Assembly (NCBI GenBank): GCA_023101725.1
Contig: JALJCO010009054.1
Coordinates: 124,001 to 188,000 of the forward strand
DNA from: Atherinomorus stipes
Taxonomy: Eukaryota > Chordata > Actinopteri > Atheriniformes > Atherinidae
DNA length: 64,000 nucleotides
Reading direction: 5' to 3'
The notes under the pieces: model-generated
Told to the model about the DNA's origin: nothing
The model's input: the letters and a program-made list of their open reading frames with translations, nothing else
The model's database searches: none
In this document: piece after piece, positions 37,331 to 50,638 of the stretch
Numbering within the stretch: position 1 is the stretch's first letter
Layout: every line of letters starts with the position of its first letter
Translations under genes and position numbers: made by a program

Positions 37331-40300
37331 ATGTTATTCCAAACGGACATGTCAGCTTCAAATCCAGGTAAGGATAAGCAAGATCTGCAGTAATGATTTA
37401 GTAACAGTATTGTGTAGTTGCTGATAGATTATTGGTGGTTTTTCCAGCCCTTTTTAAGTGAACTCTTTCCTAAAGATAGCGTGACAGCATCAGCTAAGTT
37501 AGCTTAGCAACAAAGCTAATGCTACACCGAGTCTGCCTGCTTATTGCATAAGCGGTAGCTTGCTAACAAGCTAGTAGTGGCTAAATTTGTGCCTAGATTG
37601 TGGTTTTTGAAAAAGGGAGAAAAAGTCATCTGGTTATATTATTCTTTGACCACCAGGGCAAAGATGAGAAACTAACTTTAAATACAGTGGACTGTAATAC
37701 TGTGATCGTTTAATTATGTCCAGATGCTACATTTTTAAGTAATGTTGCTGTAAGGCTTGCTCTGTGTCGTGATCATCTTGGCTATCTGTGGACTTCAATC
37801 ACGAATGCCAGAGTTTTTTTTTTTTTTTTTTTTTAAGTGGATCGTGTTGTTTCATATACGAGCTGTGTGGAAAAACTCGACAGCTATTTGCTCTAATGCA
37901 ATCAAGCCTTTGAGTACAGCCTGTAGTTAGAGCTACAGTTTAACTACAATTCTTCTTCTAGTGCACAAAAGGGAAATCACCTGTCATCTCAGCTCCATTA
38001 GCCTTTCCTCTGCTCTGTGTTATTAATAGAGTTAACAGACCTAAATCTGGGAATGGGGGCGAGTGGGACCCAAACAAGTAGTGGTGCAGTTGTACCGAAA
38101 GGGACCAACAAAAGACGAGCTGCGTAAGCTTTCCTTCTTTCTTAGTTTACTTTTGTATTCATAAGCTGTTGTTAGAGATGATTATGAGATAATGTGACTT
38201 TACTCTTTACATTACAGGCCAGATTTTGATGACGATGAAGGAAGCAAGTTGTTCAGGTACTAATATCAGTTTATTTTTTGTCTTATAAATTACTATTTTT
38301 CTCTTATGTTGTTTTCAAGCATTAACTTTGGACAATATTTGAAGAATCGACCATATGAGAGGTGCTCTCTTTATAGGGGCTACTCTGGTGTTGCCCCTAA
38401 GTTGAGTGTAGAGTAAACTGGACTAAAGGCTGAAATATATTGCAGAAATTGTAGTTTTTTTTTATGTACAACTCTCCAGGGAAGGCAGATAAGGTTTTCA
38501 CTTATCCATAATTATAAATAGTTTTACATAGAAGCCAGTCATGCATAATTGGTGAGGGAAATTTAAAATGGCACCAAGCATCAACAGTTGTCCGTAGGGA
38601 CATTTTTCTATACCATGATTTCATTAGACAATGGGCTTTATGCACAGCTCCACTACTTCCTGAACTTAATACTGCACCTTTGTTTCCTGACTTTCAAGAT
38701 TGGATGAACTGATTAATCCAGGTGTGTCTGACCATTTGCTGAGATCAGACACACCTGGATTATCAGTTCATCCAATGATGAAAGACAGGAAACGAAGGTG
38801 CAGTACTAAGTTCAGGAAGTAGTGGAGCAGTGCATAAAGCCCATTGCCAGCTTTATTCACTTCGTTCAGATGCAGTATAGACTTTATACCATAAAATTGG
38901 CAGGGTAGATTCAGTACGAAGTCCAGTCTGACTGATGTTAGCATTCATTTTCTTGCGTACAGTTCCTCTGGGTAATGCCTTAAAAAGTTCAGGGCTGCAG
39001 CACATGTGTGAAATCTGCTTAATAAAGCATGATAAAATCCTCATGTTTGAATTGTCTGGACTGCTGTGATAACGGTGTTTTCTTTGTTCTTTGTCAGAGG
39101 TGATGATGAAACAGGAGCCTCCAACAATGACAAAGAACGCTTTGCCAGGTAGGAAGATAAGTTGGTGGAAATGGATGTGTGTGGAGGCAGTTTAAGGGGT
39201 GTGATGTTCTTAATACAGTACTTCCTCTTTCGTTCATTCTTTTTTTTTTTTTTTTTTTTTTTTTTGGGTGGCGTTTTTGTTTTGTTTTCTCTCTCTCTCT
39301 CTCTGAAACTCCCTTTTTTATTTTCTAGTAACTTTTGAGCCTGTGTTTTAGTAGGCTGGTTTCATTTCCAGGTTTTTGGAAGAAGATCAGAGTTTTGCAG
39401 ATAAGGAAAAACTAGCCAGGTATGGCATGTATCACTGAGGAAGGCTCCCTCTCCTGCTTGTATTCATATTAATATTGAATGCAATGATTGAAAACTATCC
39501 TGTCCTGCTGGGAACCCAGCATACAGTCATTTTGAAAGCACAAAACTTTGAATACATTTTACCGCTTTATATTTCTCTTTTGATGCCTGTCAGAAAGGCA
39601 GCTGATTATCTCTAAACCCGGCATATGTTATGTGTCGCTAACTGCACTGCTGTGTGTGAGTCAGGGACTTCTTTCACAATGGTAATCCCTTCACCTTGAG
39701 CAACTGTCCTCTTTGTCTATTTTGTCTCCCCCTCTCAGGGCAACTGAAGGGTCTCTCTATTTCTGCACCAGCTCTCTTTTATCATACAATCTGGAATTAA
39801 AAGACCAGACTTCCTTTCTTTTTCACTCTCATTTTTATGAGTCGGGCATTGTTTTATACATCCATTATTTTTCTCACCTTCTTTCATTTCCTGCTCTTCG
39901 TCCTGATTTGCAAACTTGCATTACAACATTAACTTTAAACTCTATCCCATGTTGTCCACCTGCTTGTCTTTGTTCCCTCATCTCAACCCCTTCTTCTCTC
40001 TCCACCTCTTCCACCCTCATTTCCTTACTCCAGGGAGAATCACAGTGAGATTGAAAGGCGAAGGCGGAACAAGATGACTGCCTACATCACAGAACTGTCA
40101 GATATGGTGCCTTCATGCAGCGCACTAGCACGAAAACCAGACAAATTAACCATCCTTCGAATGGCAGTGTCCCATATGAAGTCCCTTAGAGGAAGTGGCA
40201 ATACCAATGCAGATGGATCATATAAACCTTCCTTTCTCACTGATCAGGTATGAGTAACATGGGAAGATGTTGAAATCAAGGAAAGATTAAATGTGACGTC

Positions 40301-43300
40301 TTTCCAAAATAAAGCTAAAAGGAAATAGTCTAGAGTTGAAACCAGGCCGATGCTGGGACTTTCAGGGTACTCAGCAATTTTTGACAAGTAAAGCAAGTCA
40401 TACAGTTCTCACAGTCAGTGTAGTTCATCCTCTGGACGTCAGTAAAAACAGAATAAGGGGGTATCACCTTTTATAAACCTGAGTTTTCTCAAGTGGTTGC
40501 TTTTTTAGGTGGTTGATGTAATCTGAAATTGTCATTTCTGAACATGTTCTTTTTTAAGTTTGTCTTTCTGGAGTCTACTGAGTAGTTAAAAGTGTTTACA
40601 ACAAACAGAGCAGACCTTAACTCTTGACTGTTGGTAAGCTTCCCATGCATTTACAGCACTTTTTGAAAATGGGTAAAAACAAGTGACTGTTGACACTAAC
40701 ATAAAAGCAGCAGGTGTCTGTGTACACTCTCCCTGGGTCAGTGGGTTGATAAGATGCCAAAATGCATAGAGAACTGGATACTCTACATTGAAAGGAAATG
40801 GTTGTCACATTTGAGCAAATACTCTAAAGACATGATTCATTTCTCATCTTCATGTTTTTTTTCTTTTAATTCACTTTCTTATGTTTATAGGAGCTAAAAC
40901 ACCTCATTCTGGAAGCAGCTGATGGCTTCCTGTTTGTGGTGTCATGTGAGACTGGTCGCATTGTGTATGTCTCTGACTCCTTGACACCCGTCCTCAACCA
41001 GCCGCAGTCTGAGTGGCTTGGCTCCTCACTTTATGACCAACTCCATCCCGATGACACAGAAAAACTCAGGGAGCAGCTCTCCACTGCAGAGAATAATAAC
41101 ACAGGTATCAAACACATGCAGCACATCAAGTAGTGGAGGGCATCATGGGACAAAAAGAAAAGAATGCAAAAAATGTCAAAACATGCTCTGAAATTCAGTC
41201 TTTTTTTTTTCCTTTTTAAAGGGAGGATGTTGGACTTGAAGACCGGAACAGTGAAGAAGGAAAGTCAGCAGTCGTCAGCTAGAATGAGTATGGGAGCCCG
41301 CCGATCATTCATTTGCAGAATGCGGTGAGACTTCTACTGGAAATAATTATTCTTCGTTTTTATACTGAAATGTGCACCAGGATGTACATGTAGTTCTGGT
41401 CTGTTCCCAGGTGTGGCACATGTCCAGTGGAACCAGTATCAATGAACAGACTCAGTTTTCTTAGGAATAGAAACAGGTGACAAACAGTTTTTCTTCTCAA
41501 AAAAAAAAAATGTTGGAATTAATACTGAAGAAAATTGGAAATAAAATGCATGTAAATTCAGTTTTATTAATTTGATTGTTTTGGGATATTTTCTCCTCAA
41601 ATAAATCAGGAATGGTTTGGGTACAGCAAAGGAAGGGGAGCCCCAATATGTTGTGGTCCACTGTACCGGATACATCAAGTCCTGGCCTCCTGCGGGTAAA
41701 ACCAGTAATTCTGAGTTTATAGAAACAGTTGGTCATTTTTGCTTCATCGTTTGCTGATGACCTATTTGAAACCACAACACGTCAAAGTTAATGGTAATTG
41801 TCTATGTTTGTATTGGAGGTGTATCGTTAACAGATGATGAAGCAGACACCAATCAGGGAAGTCGCTACTGTCTAGTTGCCATTGGAAGATTACAGGTATG
41901 GTGCATGGAAGGCTGCTGTGATGTAACTTGCTATAATATTTTAACTAATAATTTGTTTTTGGTTGTTATGGAGTAAGTGGAGGTCGAAACCTGTCATTGA
42001 ATTGTGGAAATGAAAACTTGTATCGAGCTGACATTTTTTTCTGCAATAGCCTTCATCAGACCAACATCATTGATACAGTATTAAAGTTATGTTGAAAAGG
42101 CAGTTCACAGTGCAGTCTTCAGTGAAGTTGATTATATCTGATATTTGCAGTTTTACTGCATGTGTGGAAATCATTACTATTCATAAGTTCTGTGCAAATG
42201 TTTTGTTGTAGTGAAGATTTTTGTGGAGATAACGGCATGAAACTGAACAAGTAGAAAGGGGAAATGATCATACTGATATACATTGTGGCTTTTAAAGACT
42301 CAGTGTTGTTAATTCTCATTAATTTATTTGGTTGTGCTCGTCTTCATCGGCACATTATATTTCTAATCCCTTCCCCAGGTGACTTGTTGCCCAGGTGACA
42401 CAGACATAAACAGTATCAGCGTTCCAGTAGAGTTCATCTCACGCCATAACTGTCAGGGCATGTTCACCTTTGTAGACCACCGCTGCATGGCTGCTGTTGG
42501 CTATCAGCCTCAGGTAAAGACGGCTCATCAAAACTGAACATCTCCCATCTCTTCCTGTCATGAATTGGTGTTCAGTAAAATAATTTAAGTTGTATAATTC
42601 TGCTGTGTTTTTAGGAATTATTGGGGAAGAATATTCTAGAGCTTGCCCACCCTGAGGACCAAGGCTTACTGAGAGACAGCTTCCAGCAGGTGAATAACTC
42701 AAGCGGAAGAAATCATACTTGATGCATCTTCAGGAGTTTTTCATTTGTAGACATATTTGTATTATGAAGCCACAAATTACTACACTGAATTTAGATGGTG
42801 CGTAATATCACCCAGAGCAACAAAAAAGCTTATTTGTTTTAGTTCAAGTAACTGATTGTTAGTGTCTTGAACTGTAACAAGACACTTTATTTAGCCTTGG
42901 TAAATGAAAAGATATTTCCTTTGGAAACTTGTTTTTTGTTCATGTACTTACTTAAATGTGCATAAGTCTAAATGTTTGTGCATGACAAAGATTTGAAGAG
43001 TCTGACTGATATGTAGCAAAAAAAAAAAAAATCTATTACAGATTTGTTTTGCGAAGTGAAGTAATCGTAAGTCAGCATAAAACTGAAACCAACCCTAAAA
43101 GTCAAAGCAACCCGTTTCCACTGTTGGAACTTTAGTCTGTGCGTATAATGAGGATGTTTGTCTTGTGAGGGAACTTGTTCTCTTTCCAACCACAGTCTGT
43201 CTGCAGCATCGGTTCTCACCCTGAACACTATTGTCCAGTTACTTATGTAACTTGATACTTCCCGGTCACTATATTTCTGTGGTGTTTGTGTACATGTAAA

Positions 43301-46300
43301 CCTGCTCCTCGTTGGAAATGAAAACTTGTTTTTTTATCCTTTGCAACTGGTGTCCTTAGGTGGTGAAGCTGAAGGGCCAGGTTTTGTCTGTGATGTTTCG
43401 TTTCCGCTCCAAGTTGAGAGAGTGGATCTGGATGAGAACGAGCTCCTTCACTTTCCAGAACCCGTTTTCAGAAGAGATTGAGTATATCATCTGTACCAAT
43501 GTCAATGTCAAGTGAGTAATACTTCCTGCATGATTACACAGTCAAATATGACGCATAATGAAACGATTGAAGTTGTGAAATGCGAATATTGTGACACATT
43601 CTTTTGTCAGGATGCATACTAATTATCTTCAGTCCCCAGTTCCTCTTAAACCCCAACCACAACCCCTTTTAATAAACCACACACTTATCACTCTCTTCCA
43701 ATACTTCTCCTCTGCACCCGTCAATGATTGTGGGGCAGTAGAAACTCGACCCAGGACCCCCTCACTCCCATCTCCTCCCCAGGGGCTTCGATGCCCCCCT
43801 CCCATGGTCAGAGAAGCCCAAATGGCCATCCTGTTGTACTCAGCCCAGGGCAGATAGCCACCAGGTGAGACCAGGCCTGAAGCGACTATCCTCCCCCTGC
43901 ATGGGAGAACAGGGGCTGCTTCTTCATGGGAGACTACTACTGTTTCTAGCAAACTACAGTCCTTCTGAGTTTTGTTTCCTATTGCCCTCTCTGGGTGACT
44001 CCAGCCTTTCTTCATTTCTGTTGTGCTTGGATAGAAATTTTTAAAAGGAAGCATGACCTTTGATTCTTGTTTACTTTATGGTTTCTATTCAATATAGTTA
44101 AAAGACATAAGCTTTTAACATAGATGGTGTAGCATGTTAGCAAAATGTATGTTTAACAGACTTAAATCCTCTTCTCTTGTACTCACTTATGTTGCCATGG
44201 TGACAGGTGGCGGGTGGATTGCTGCTTTGTCAAGACTTGTTTGGGTTTTCTGTCTCAGCAGTGGAGGGCATTAAAATGGAAATTAGTCTATTTTGGGCAG
44301 ACTTCAAATCAACTGTCTTTGTTTGCTTTTTCAGGCAGTTGCAGCAGCAGCAGCAGGCTGACCAGGAAGAAGGTGGGGCAAGAGATGCACTGTATGAGCC
44401 AGGAACAATTCCCCTCTCACAGGTTAGACGGTGCATTTGTAAGCATACATGTACAGCTTGATTAAGGCATAGATTACATCTGTTTCTCTTGCTAGCTTTG
44501 CTGGCTGATGAGGGTAATGGAAACAGTGGCAGGATGTTGATTGTTTGCTTACTAGGAAAACGGATCCAAACATTGGGGGGGGGGGGGGGCCTCTATTATT
44601 GGAGTTTCCTTCAGTTTGCCTGTGGTTTAGATTTGGATTAGTTGCAATATTTCTATTTTATATTTTGGTACTTAATGATTTTAGAATTGGATGAATTTTA
44701 AGCAGAATGAAAGTAGGGATTTTTATATCCAGTTTCAAGATTCTGCAAATGCTAACAGATGCAGTAAAATCAGCTTAAGTCATTGCACAGTGAAGTCATA
44801 ATGAATCTTCATTGTCCGTGGCTGGCTGTGTGAATGTTTGCTGTGTTTTTTGTTTTCTTTTGTTTTTTTTTCTTCCAACTTGCAGTCACTTTAACATTTG
44901 TGTCTTTATTTTTATGTTTGGTTATGACCCCAGACTTTATACCTTTTTGGTTGTGTGCAGATGCCAGTGCAACCAGTAACAGCAGCAGGACCAGACCACA
45001 GCAAAAGCATAGAGAAGCCAGAGCTTTACCCTTCCTTGTTCCAAGGACCAGATCAGACTAAGGGCATACCCTCCACCTCTACTCCATCCACTCAGATCTA
45101 TGCCAACAACTTCCCTGCTGGGCGTTCTAGTGATGCATACAGGTGGGAAGTATTTTTGTGTAGTTACGTGTGCATGCATTTACGTGTACACAATACCTCA
45201 AACCTTATTAAGGCAAGTAACAGTCCTCATCTTGTTGCCTTTTCCATTGTGAAGTTATTTTGTGTTTCCTGACTATATGAAACAGATACAGCAGCCCTTT
45301 CAGATCTTTCAAAGACTTTTCCTCTGTCATCAACAGTATGTGTAGGTGATGATGTGTTTTTATCCACAGATCTAACCTTATTAGGTTCTTATGTCGACTT
45401 GGCATGACAACAAATATTGTTAGTTATATGAAAATAACTGGGATTATCTGTTCTAAACTCAGAAGAATTCATAAACTTGAAATGATTGTGTATCCAACCA
45501 GCTAGTTTGCATCTTGGAGCAGAACAGACAACAATGTTTTTGGTGTTATACTGGTTAATGTGTGACTCTAGCTGCTGAAAAATCTTCCAGTTCTCCCAGT
45601 TTACAGCCTGCCTACATTTGGTCATTTATCTGAGAGTTTTGTGCTAAATGTTTACAAGCAAATAACAATATTTAAGCTTGGACACAGTAAGAAACCTCAG
45701 CATAAGCATTAAGTACTTTGTCTATTTTAAAGAGCAGAGCACGGGAAGAACGGGTGAAGTGGTGCAAAGTAGATTTGAGTTAGAAATGTTTGGGTAGTTA
45801 AGGTGTTAGTCAAAGAAGTAAAGCTAGAAGAGAAGTCTTCAAGAAATCCTTGAAGTAGAGTGGTGCACTCCTGCTGAGTGTATTTGGTAGCTGTTGAACT
45901 GAAAATGGCAACAGTCTGGACTGTGAGGGCATTGTATGTTGAAGGGACAGTACTAGACATCATTTCTGAGAAGATTGCAGTGGTCAAAGAACAAGGGATG
46001 ATCTGTAATCAACCAGTCATAGCTTGAAATTAATTCGGTATTAATGCATTCTTACTTATTAAGAATGCAGCAAAGATTACCTGGTTGTGGATTCTACCTA
46101 GTATAGATTGTGGTCCTATATAAATAAAGTGGCTTTAAAGTTTGCTATAGTAACTGTCCTGCAAATTACATTTTTTTTAATGCTGAAAATCAATTGAAGT
46201 GATTTCCATAGACCGCAGAAAGCATGATAATGCAGCCTATGGGACTCATTGCACCAGTTCTTGCAAAGGAAGCATCAAACAGGAAAGTAAAATCTCACAT

Positions 46301-47658
46301 TTGTGGCTCCAGCTGGAAATTAAAAACATTTAAACAAAGCAAAGAAATTAAACCTTTATAGCAGTTGTTTTTATTGCCACTATTATTATAGGGCAAAAAT
46401 AAAAATAATCAATGAAATACCAGATTTCCATTTTACAATATCATACACTGCCTGGCCAAATAAAAGGTTGCCACTTTTTTCGATTTTTGTTTCTTCTCTC
46501 TTCTCTCTCTCTGATAGCATGCAGATATTTTAAGATGCGGTGCAGATTTCTTTAGCTTGTATTGTGAGAGTAATTCAGGGAGCATTAGACATTATTTCAC
46601 TCATGATGAACTTAATGAGTCCAAACTTCACAGCTGCATGCTGTCATCCCAGTAAAAGCTTGTCTAACAAAATTTTTCCCAGTCTTTTTGGGGGGGGGGG
46701 GCAGCATAAATGTTGATCAGATGGCAGAGCTCTAACTTATAATAAACTTTTCAGCAGACAAGTCGGGATGAATCCGCAGATGGCACAGCCAACGCACACG
46801 GCAGGCCAGATGCTGGCTCAGATGTCTCGCCAGAACGGGGCCCCACAGTCTGTTACCCCATCAAGCACTAGCAGTCCCCTTCATGGACATGGAGGACCAG
46901 CAGGAGGATGGGCTGGGCCCAGAGCGTCGTTTACTAACCAGGTAAACTGGAAAGATTGTTTTATGTTTTTAATTGTTGTTCATTCACTAAAGAAATAAAT
47001 TCTTCATCTTATAATGCTTGTTTATGCCTGTCACCGATTCAACCCTGTTTGTTAGTTGATAAATTATACTTCTCCTGTTTCACCAGCAGGTGGCTTCACA
47101 GGCAGCTAAAACCATGTCGCCTCAGTTTCCTCCCATGGGAGGATTTGGAGGTGGCTCTTCAAACACTTTTAGCCAGATGCCTACAGGTGCCGCTCCCACC
47201 CCCACCAATGGAACAAATTACCCACAAATCAATGCCCGTGCCAGCATGAACACCAACGGTTATGGTAGGTTGGGTGCATATACTGTATGTCTGGCTCCTT
47301 TTGTTATCCTGAGAACTAGTCTTACTCCTCTGTGCTCTCTTTCAGATGGTTCTCAGTCTGGGGCCCAGTTCCCCTCACGAGCAGCAGAGGCAGTGTGGCC
47401 TCAGTGGCAAGGCCAGCAGCATGCCCAGAATAATGCAGAGCAGCATCCTCACGCTCAGGGCAACCAACAAGACATGTTTCCCGTGAGTGATACATCTCAC
47501 CAAATTTTCAGGACACATTTCACTCTCTTGCTTTGTACAGCCCAAAATAAATCTGTCTCCTTTGTCTGATTTAGGACGTGTTGTCTATGTTGGATCAGCC
47601 GGCTAACTTCAGCAGCGAGGACTTTGAAATTCCCATGTACCCACCTTATAATGAGTGA
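37331..47658 (+). CDS. arnt: Aryl hydrocarbon receptor nuclear translocator (ARNT/HIF-1beta), complete
   Basis: Obligate class II bHLH-PAS partner of AHR, HIF-alpha and SIM proteins; acts in the nucleus. Coding exons: 37331-37367, 38030-38123, 38218-38256, 39098-39148, 39372-39419, 40034-40247, 40891-41104, 41222-41324, 41411-41476, 41610-41695, 41819-41895, 42379-42513, 42615-42689, 43360-43511, 43739-43864, 44335-44422, 44961-45142, 46758-46941, 47087-47264, 47346-47482 and 47575-47658 (TGA). This gives 789 codons, the human length. The bHLH basic region [12 protein letters not shown] is in exon 6, PAS-A begins near residue 162, PAS-B spans about 344-463, and the C-terminus is a Gln/Ser/Pro-rich activation region. 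Two acidic N-terminal exons ([30 protein letters not shown]) distinguish ARNT from ARNT2. The first ATG has a poor Kozak context; an in-frame ATG at 37349 (GACATGTCA) is better and may be the real start. Confidence 0.96.
38629..38846. mobile_element. Foldback element (near-perfect 218-bp palindrome) in ARNT intron
   Basis: Two arms of about 105 bp are near-exact inverted copies around a short centre near 38738. The ends CAATGGGCTTTATGCAC and GTGCATAAAGCCCATTG match exactly. It has no coding capacity. It fits a foldback-type MITE or hairpin element; no clear target duplication could be assigned. It lies in the intron between the third and fourth ARNT coding exons. Confidence 0.85.
39239..39266. 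repeat. Poly(T) tract followed by (CT)n
   Basis: About 27 T in a row in an ARNT intron, with a CT run at about 39290-39304. A likely site of read and assembly length error. Confidence 0.9.
44575..44589. repeat. G15 homopolymer in ARNT intron
   Basis: Fifteen consecutive G, just after the exon ending at 44422. A second G12 run is at 46690-46701, shortly before the exon starting at 46758. Both are candidate G-quadruplex-prone or error-prone sites. Confidence 0.9.
46445..46480. mobile_element. Possible Tc1/mariner terminal repeat remnant
   Basis: The stretch ACACTGCCTGGCCAAA, preceded by TA and followed by AAAGGTTGCCAC, resembles the end of a common fish Tc1-like repeat that I recall only approximately. 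No partner repeat or transposase is seen nearby, so this may be a solo end or chance. Confidence 0.35.
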
Positions 47659-47964
47659 TGTGGTCAATACTCCTCTGCTGGTCTTCTCCTTTGTTTTCTT
47701 GCCTCATTCTGCTCGCATTTTTCTTCTATTCAGATCCTCTGCTCCTGAGAGTAGCATTCTTCCCTCGCTTGGCGTGGCTTAAATTGCTCAGCTGCAAACC
47801 AGCTAAAGATGAAGGGATATTTTATTACAAACGTAAAGGGGAGGAAAAGCAAGAATTTCCTTCTGACTAAAAGATAGTTTTCACCTTGTTCCAGCCATTG
47901 TAAGAGAATGCTCTTGCTAGCACTGCCCAAAGCTCCACAATCTGTTGTAGATGGGTGATATATA

Positions 47965-47965
<1 letters not shown>

Positions 47966-48007
<42 letters not shown>
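47966..48007. repeat. (TA)n microsatellite
   Basis: About 21 TA units in the ARNT 3' UTR region. It produces an artefactual Tyr-Ile frame. Confidence 0.95.
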
Positions 48008-48012
<5 letters not shown>

Positions 48013-48365
48013 CAATACACATAGATGCATATAAATGTTTAAATGTGCACGACTACACTTGAGCAGACTGCACAAAAACACTCAAAACATACACAGTAAA
48101 TGCACACCAAGGCCTTTTATTATGTCAGTGTTTTTTCTCAGGCATTGATTAAGACAATACATAGCTGTTTTACCCTTTAGCATGTAGATTAATCACACAA
48201 GTGATTTAAACTCTCAGGAAAAAGCAGGGATGTACACGTTTAGTGAGTTTTTAATTCCCCGCTGTTGCACGCTAACCTCACTCAGTTTTATATTTCCAGC
48301 ATGTCTCTGCATGACTGATCTACTTTCATTGAGCACTTCTACACTGTGTAGAAATATATGGTGTG

Positions 48366-48367
<2 letters not shown>

Positions 48368-48433
<66 letters not shown>
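48368..48433. repeat. (TA)n microsatellite
   Basis: About 33 TA units followed by CATACATACAC, 360 bp after the previous TA array. Confidence 0.95.
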
Positions 48434-48437
<4 letters not shown>

Positions 48438-50638
48438 CATACACATTATTTTATTTTACATGTAAATGGGTGGCTTAACCTATAAATTCAAATGTGTTTT
48501 CTCTTGAGATTCCCCTCCTACTTTTGTATGATGTATTTTAGCGACATATGCTTTGTTACAATGGCTACATACTGTTTCTCAAGGTGCCCATTGGTAATGT
48601 ATACAAATCAGTACTTTTTTGCCTACAGATAAATATATACAGCGTGCATGTGTGTATGTTTGTAAAATGGATGCACACAGTATAATTATCAACTGAAGGA
48701 TGTAGGTTTTTGCCTTCTTTGGTTCAACTTCTCCCTGATGCTGTATGTGCAGGCTTTTCTACTGCTTTTGTAAAAGAAATATTAAATCAGCAATAACTAA
48801 TAAGCAGGAATTGTGTACTTTTAAAGCCATTTTGACATTGTTTTCTTTGCCGTTTTAAAAATGGACAGATACAGCGGTAATCTATTATTTTTAATATGTT
48901 TAAGTATTTTATCAGTTGACCTCTTCATCTATCAATTTTTCTTTAATTAGCATTTTATGGTTTGATCAGGGTATTCAGGATTAAAATGGAACAATCAGAT
49001 TTGAACAACAAGTTGACCTACAAGTGAAAATGTCCAGAAATATTTTGTTAGTGTTTTTTTTTTTGTTTGTTTTTGTCCTCTTGTTTGTGACATTTGGGCA
49101 AAGACTCAAATCTTTGCCAACAATGCCTGCTTTCAGTAAATTTGACTTTAATGGAAAACATTGTAAGATGAAAGGTAGAGCTTCTAAAATTTTAAATGTG
49201 TGGAAGTTGAAGTTACAAATATCCAATGTTTGTGTGTAAGATTCACACATTTGTGATGGCAGATTATGTAATTGTGTGTAACCCATGTAGATAAATCTCC
49301 AGTTGTCATCTTCCAGAGGATGGTATGTTGGTGAAAGTGTTTTATTTGTTGCAAACCTCTATGTATCCATGTTTTTCACCCTTAGAAACACACATATATA
49401 AATATAAATATACTGTATATGTTTATGAAATTTTAAACAAGAGAAAAGTGTTTGGTTTTTGTATTAAATTGTTATATTGTCAACAATGTAGTTGCTGGGC
49501 TTTAATTTGACCTGCACACACTTGCATGGTAGGACACTGCAGTGTCACTGTAATTTAATCCTTAATCACAAAATCATTTATTCCTGCTGTTAATGACAGT
49601 TGTGTTAGCTGTGCACTCAACTAATCACACTCATGTAAGATTCATGTGTTGCACTACCATTCATGTATCAAGTTCCTTAATAGAGTTGTTACTCTTTCCT
49701 GAAGAAAGAAAACCCAGCTTTGATTGGCCCAGATCTGTTGTCATTCCCATTGAATTGATGAAGACTCAAGTCTGTGAGTATCTGACGAGGTCAATTTTCT
49801 TCATCCCTCTGTTGCACACAAAAGGTCAAAACAAATGGAATTAATGATGTAAGATGGGTGTATTGAACCCTCTTCGGGTTGCACTCGTGGCAGTGTGAGT
49901 CTAGTTCATGATGTAACACTAAGTTCAACTCAACTGATTTTAGTCCACTTTACAGTTTTGCATATTGTCAAATTACCATGAACATATATATTGATTACTA
50001 GCAGCAGAATTTCAAGCAATTTGCACTTTTCCCCTCCTTTCTTTAAAGTCAGGATCAGTTTCCAAGCCCTCTCAAATGGATTACCACCAAGGTGTCAGAT
50101 CTTCTTTCTCAACAGCCCATTTTTCTACTTTAACATTTCTTTTACTCATTAGTGCTTTGGGGTCATGAAATGATCTATGTTCAGGTACAATGAGCTGTTT
50201 GTTTTAGTACAGACTACAGTACACAGTGTCTTAACATACACACCACATACAAGGCTGAAAAACACGTGTGCAGGCGCATCCTGCCATGTTATCCTCTGCC
50301 TCTGCTGTGTACCAATGAGAGATCTTGTGACTCTGGCAAGTGTCATCTTCTATAAAGGTCTTGTCTCCTGAAGAGATGCCGGGGTGTTCTAATCTCAGGA
50401 ACGGCATGGTCGTTACCAAACTCCCTTTTAACTATTGATAAAGGACACAGGTGCCAAATAAGGCTCTATTTCTCTGTGAGTCCATCTTATTCTTTGGGAA
50501 GAGAGCATGTGACAAAGCTGAGAGAAAACTGACAGAAAGCAGAGAAAGCATTTAAGGAGTATATTCTGTTAAAAGCTACATATGAGACAAGGGCTGACAG
50601 ACATCTAAGAGGATTTTGCTCCTTTTTGTGTCCCCAGC

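Larger units (their letters stand above)
47659..50630. other. ARNT 3' UTR and intergenic DNA up to the CTXND gene
   Basis: AT-rich sequence with two TA microsatellites. ATTAAA at 48781-48786 is a plausible ARNT polyadenylation signal. The 5' non-coding exon(s) of the downstream microprotein gene must lie in or near this interval but cannot be placed. The ORFs here lack family signature. Confidence 0.5.

Noticed and set aside
37331..47658. ARNT2 instead of ARNT
   Set aside because: Two acidic exons before the bHLH and the extra exon after PAS-B (43739-43864) match ARNT, not ARNT2; neighbours also fit ARNT.
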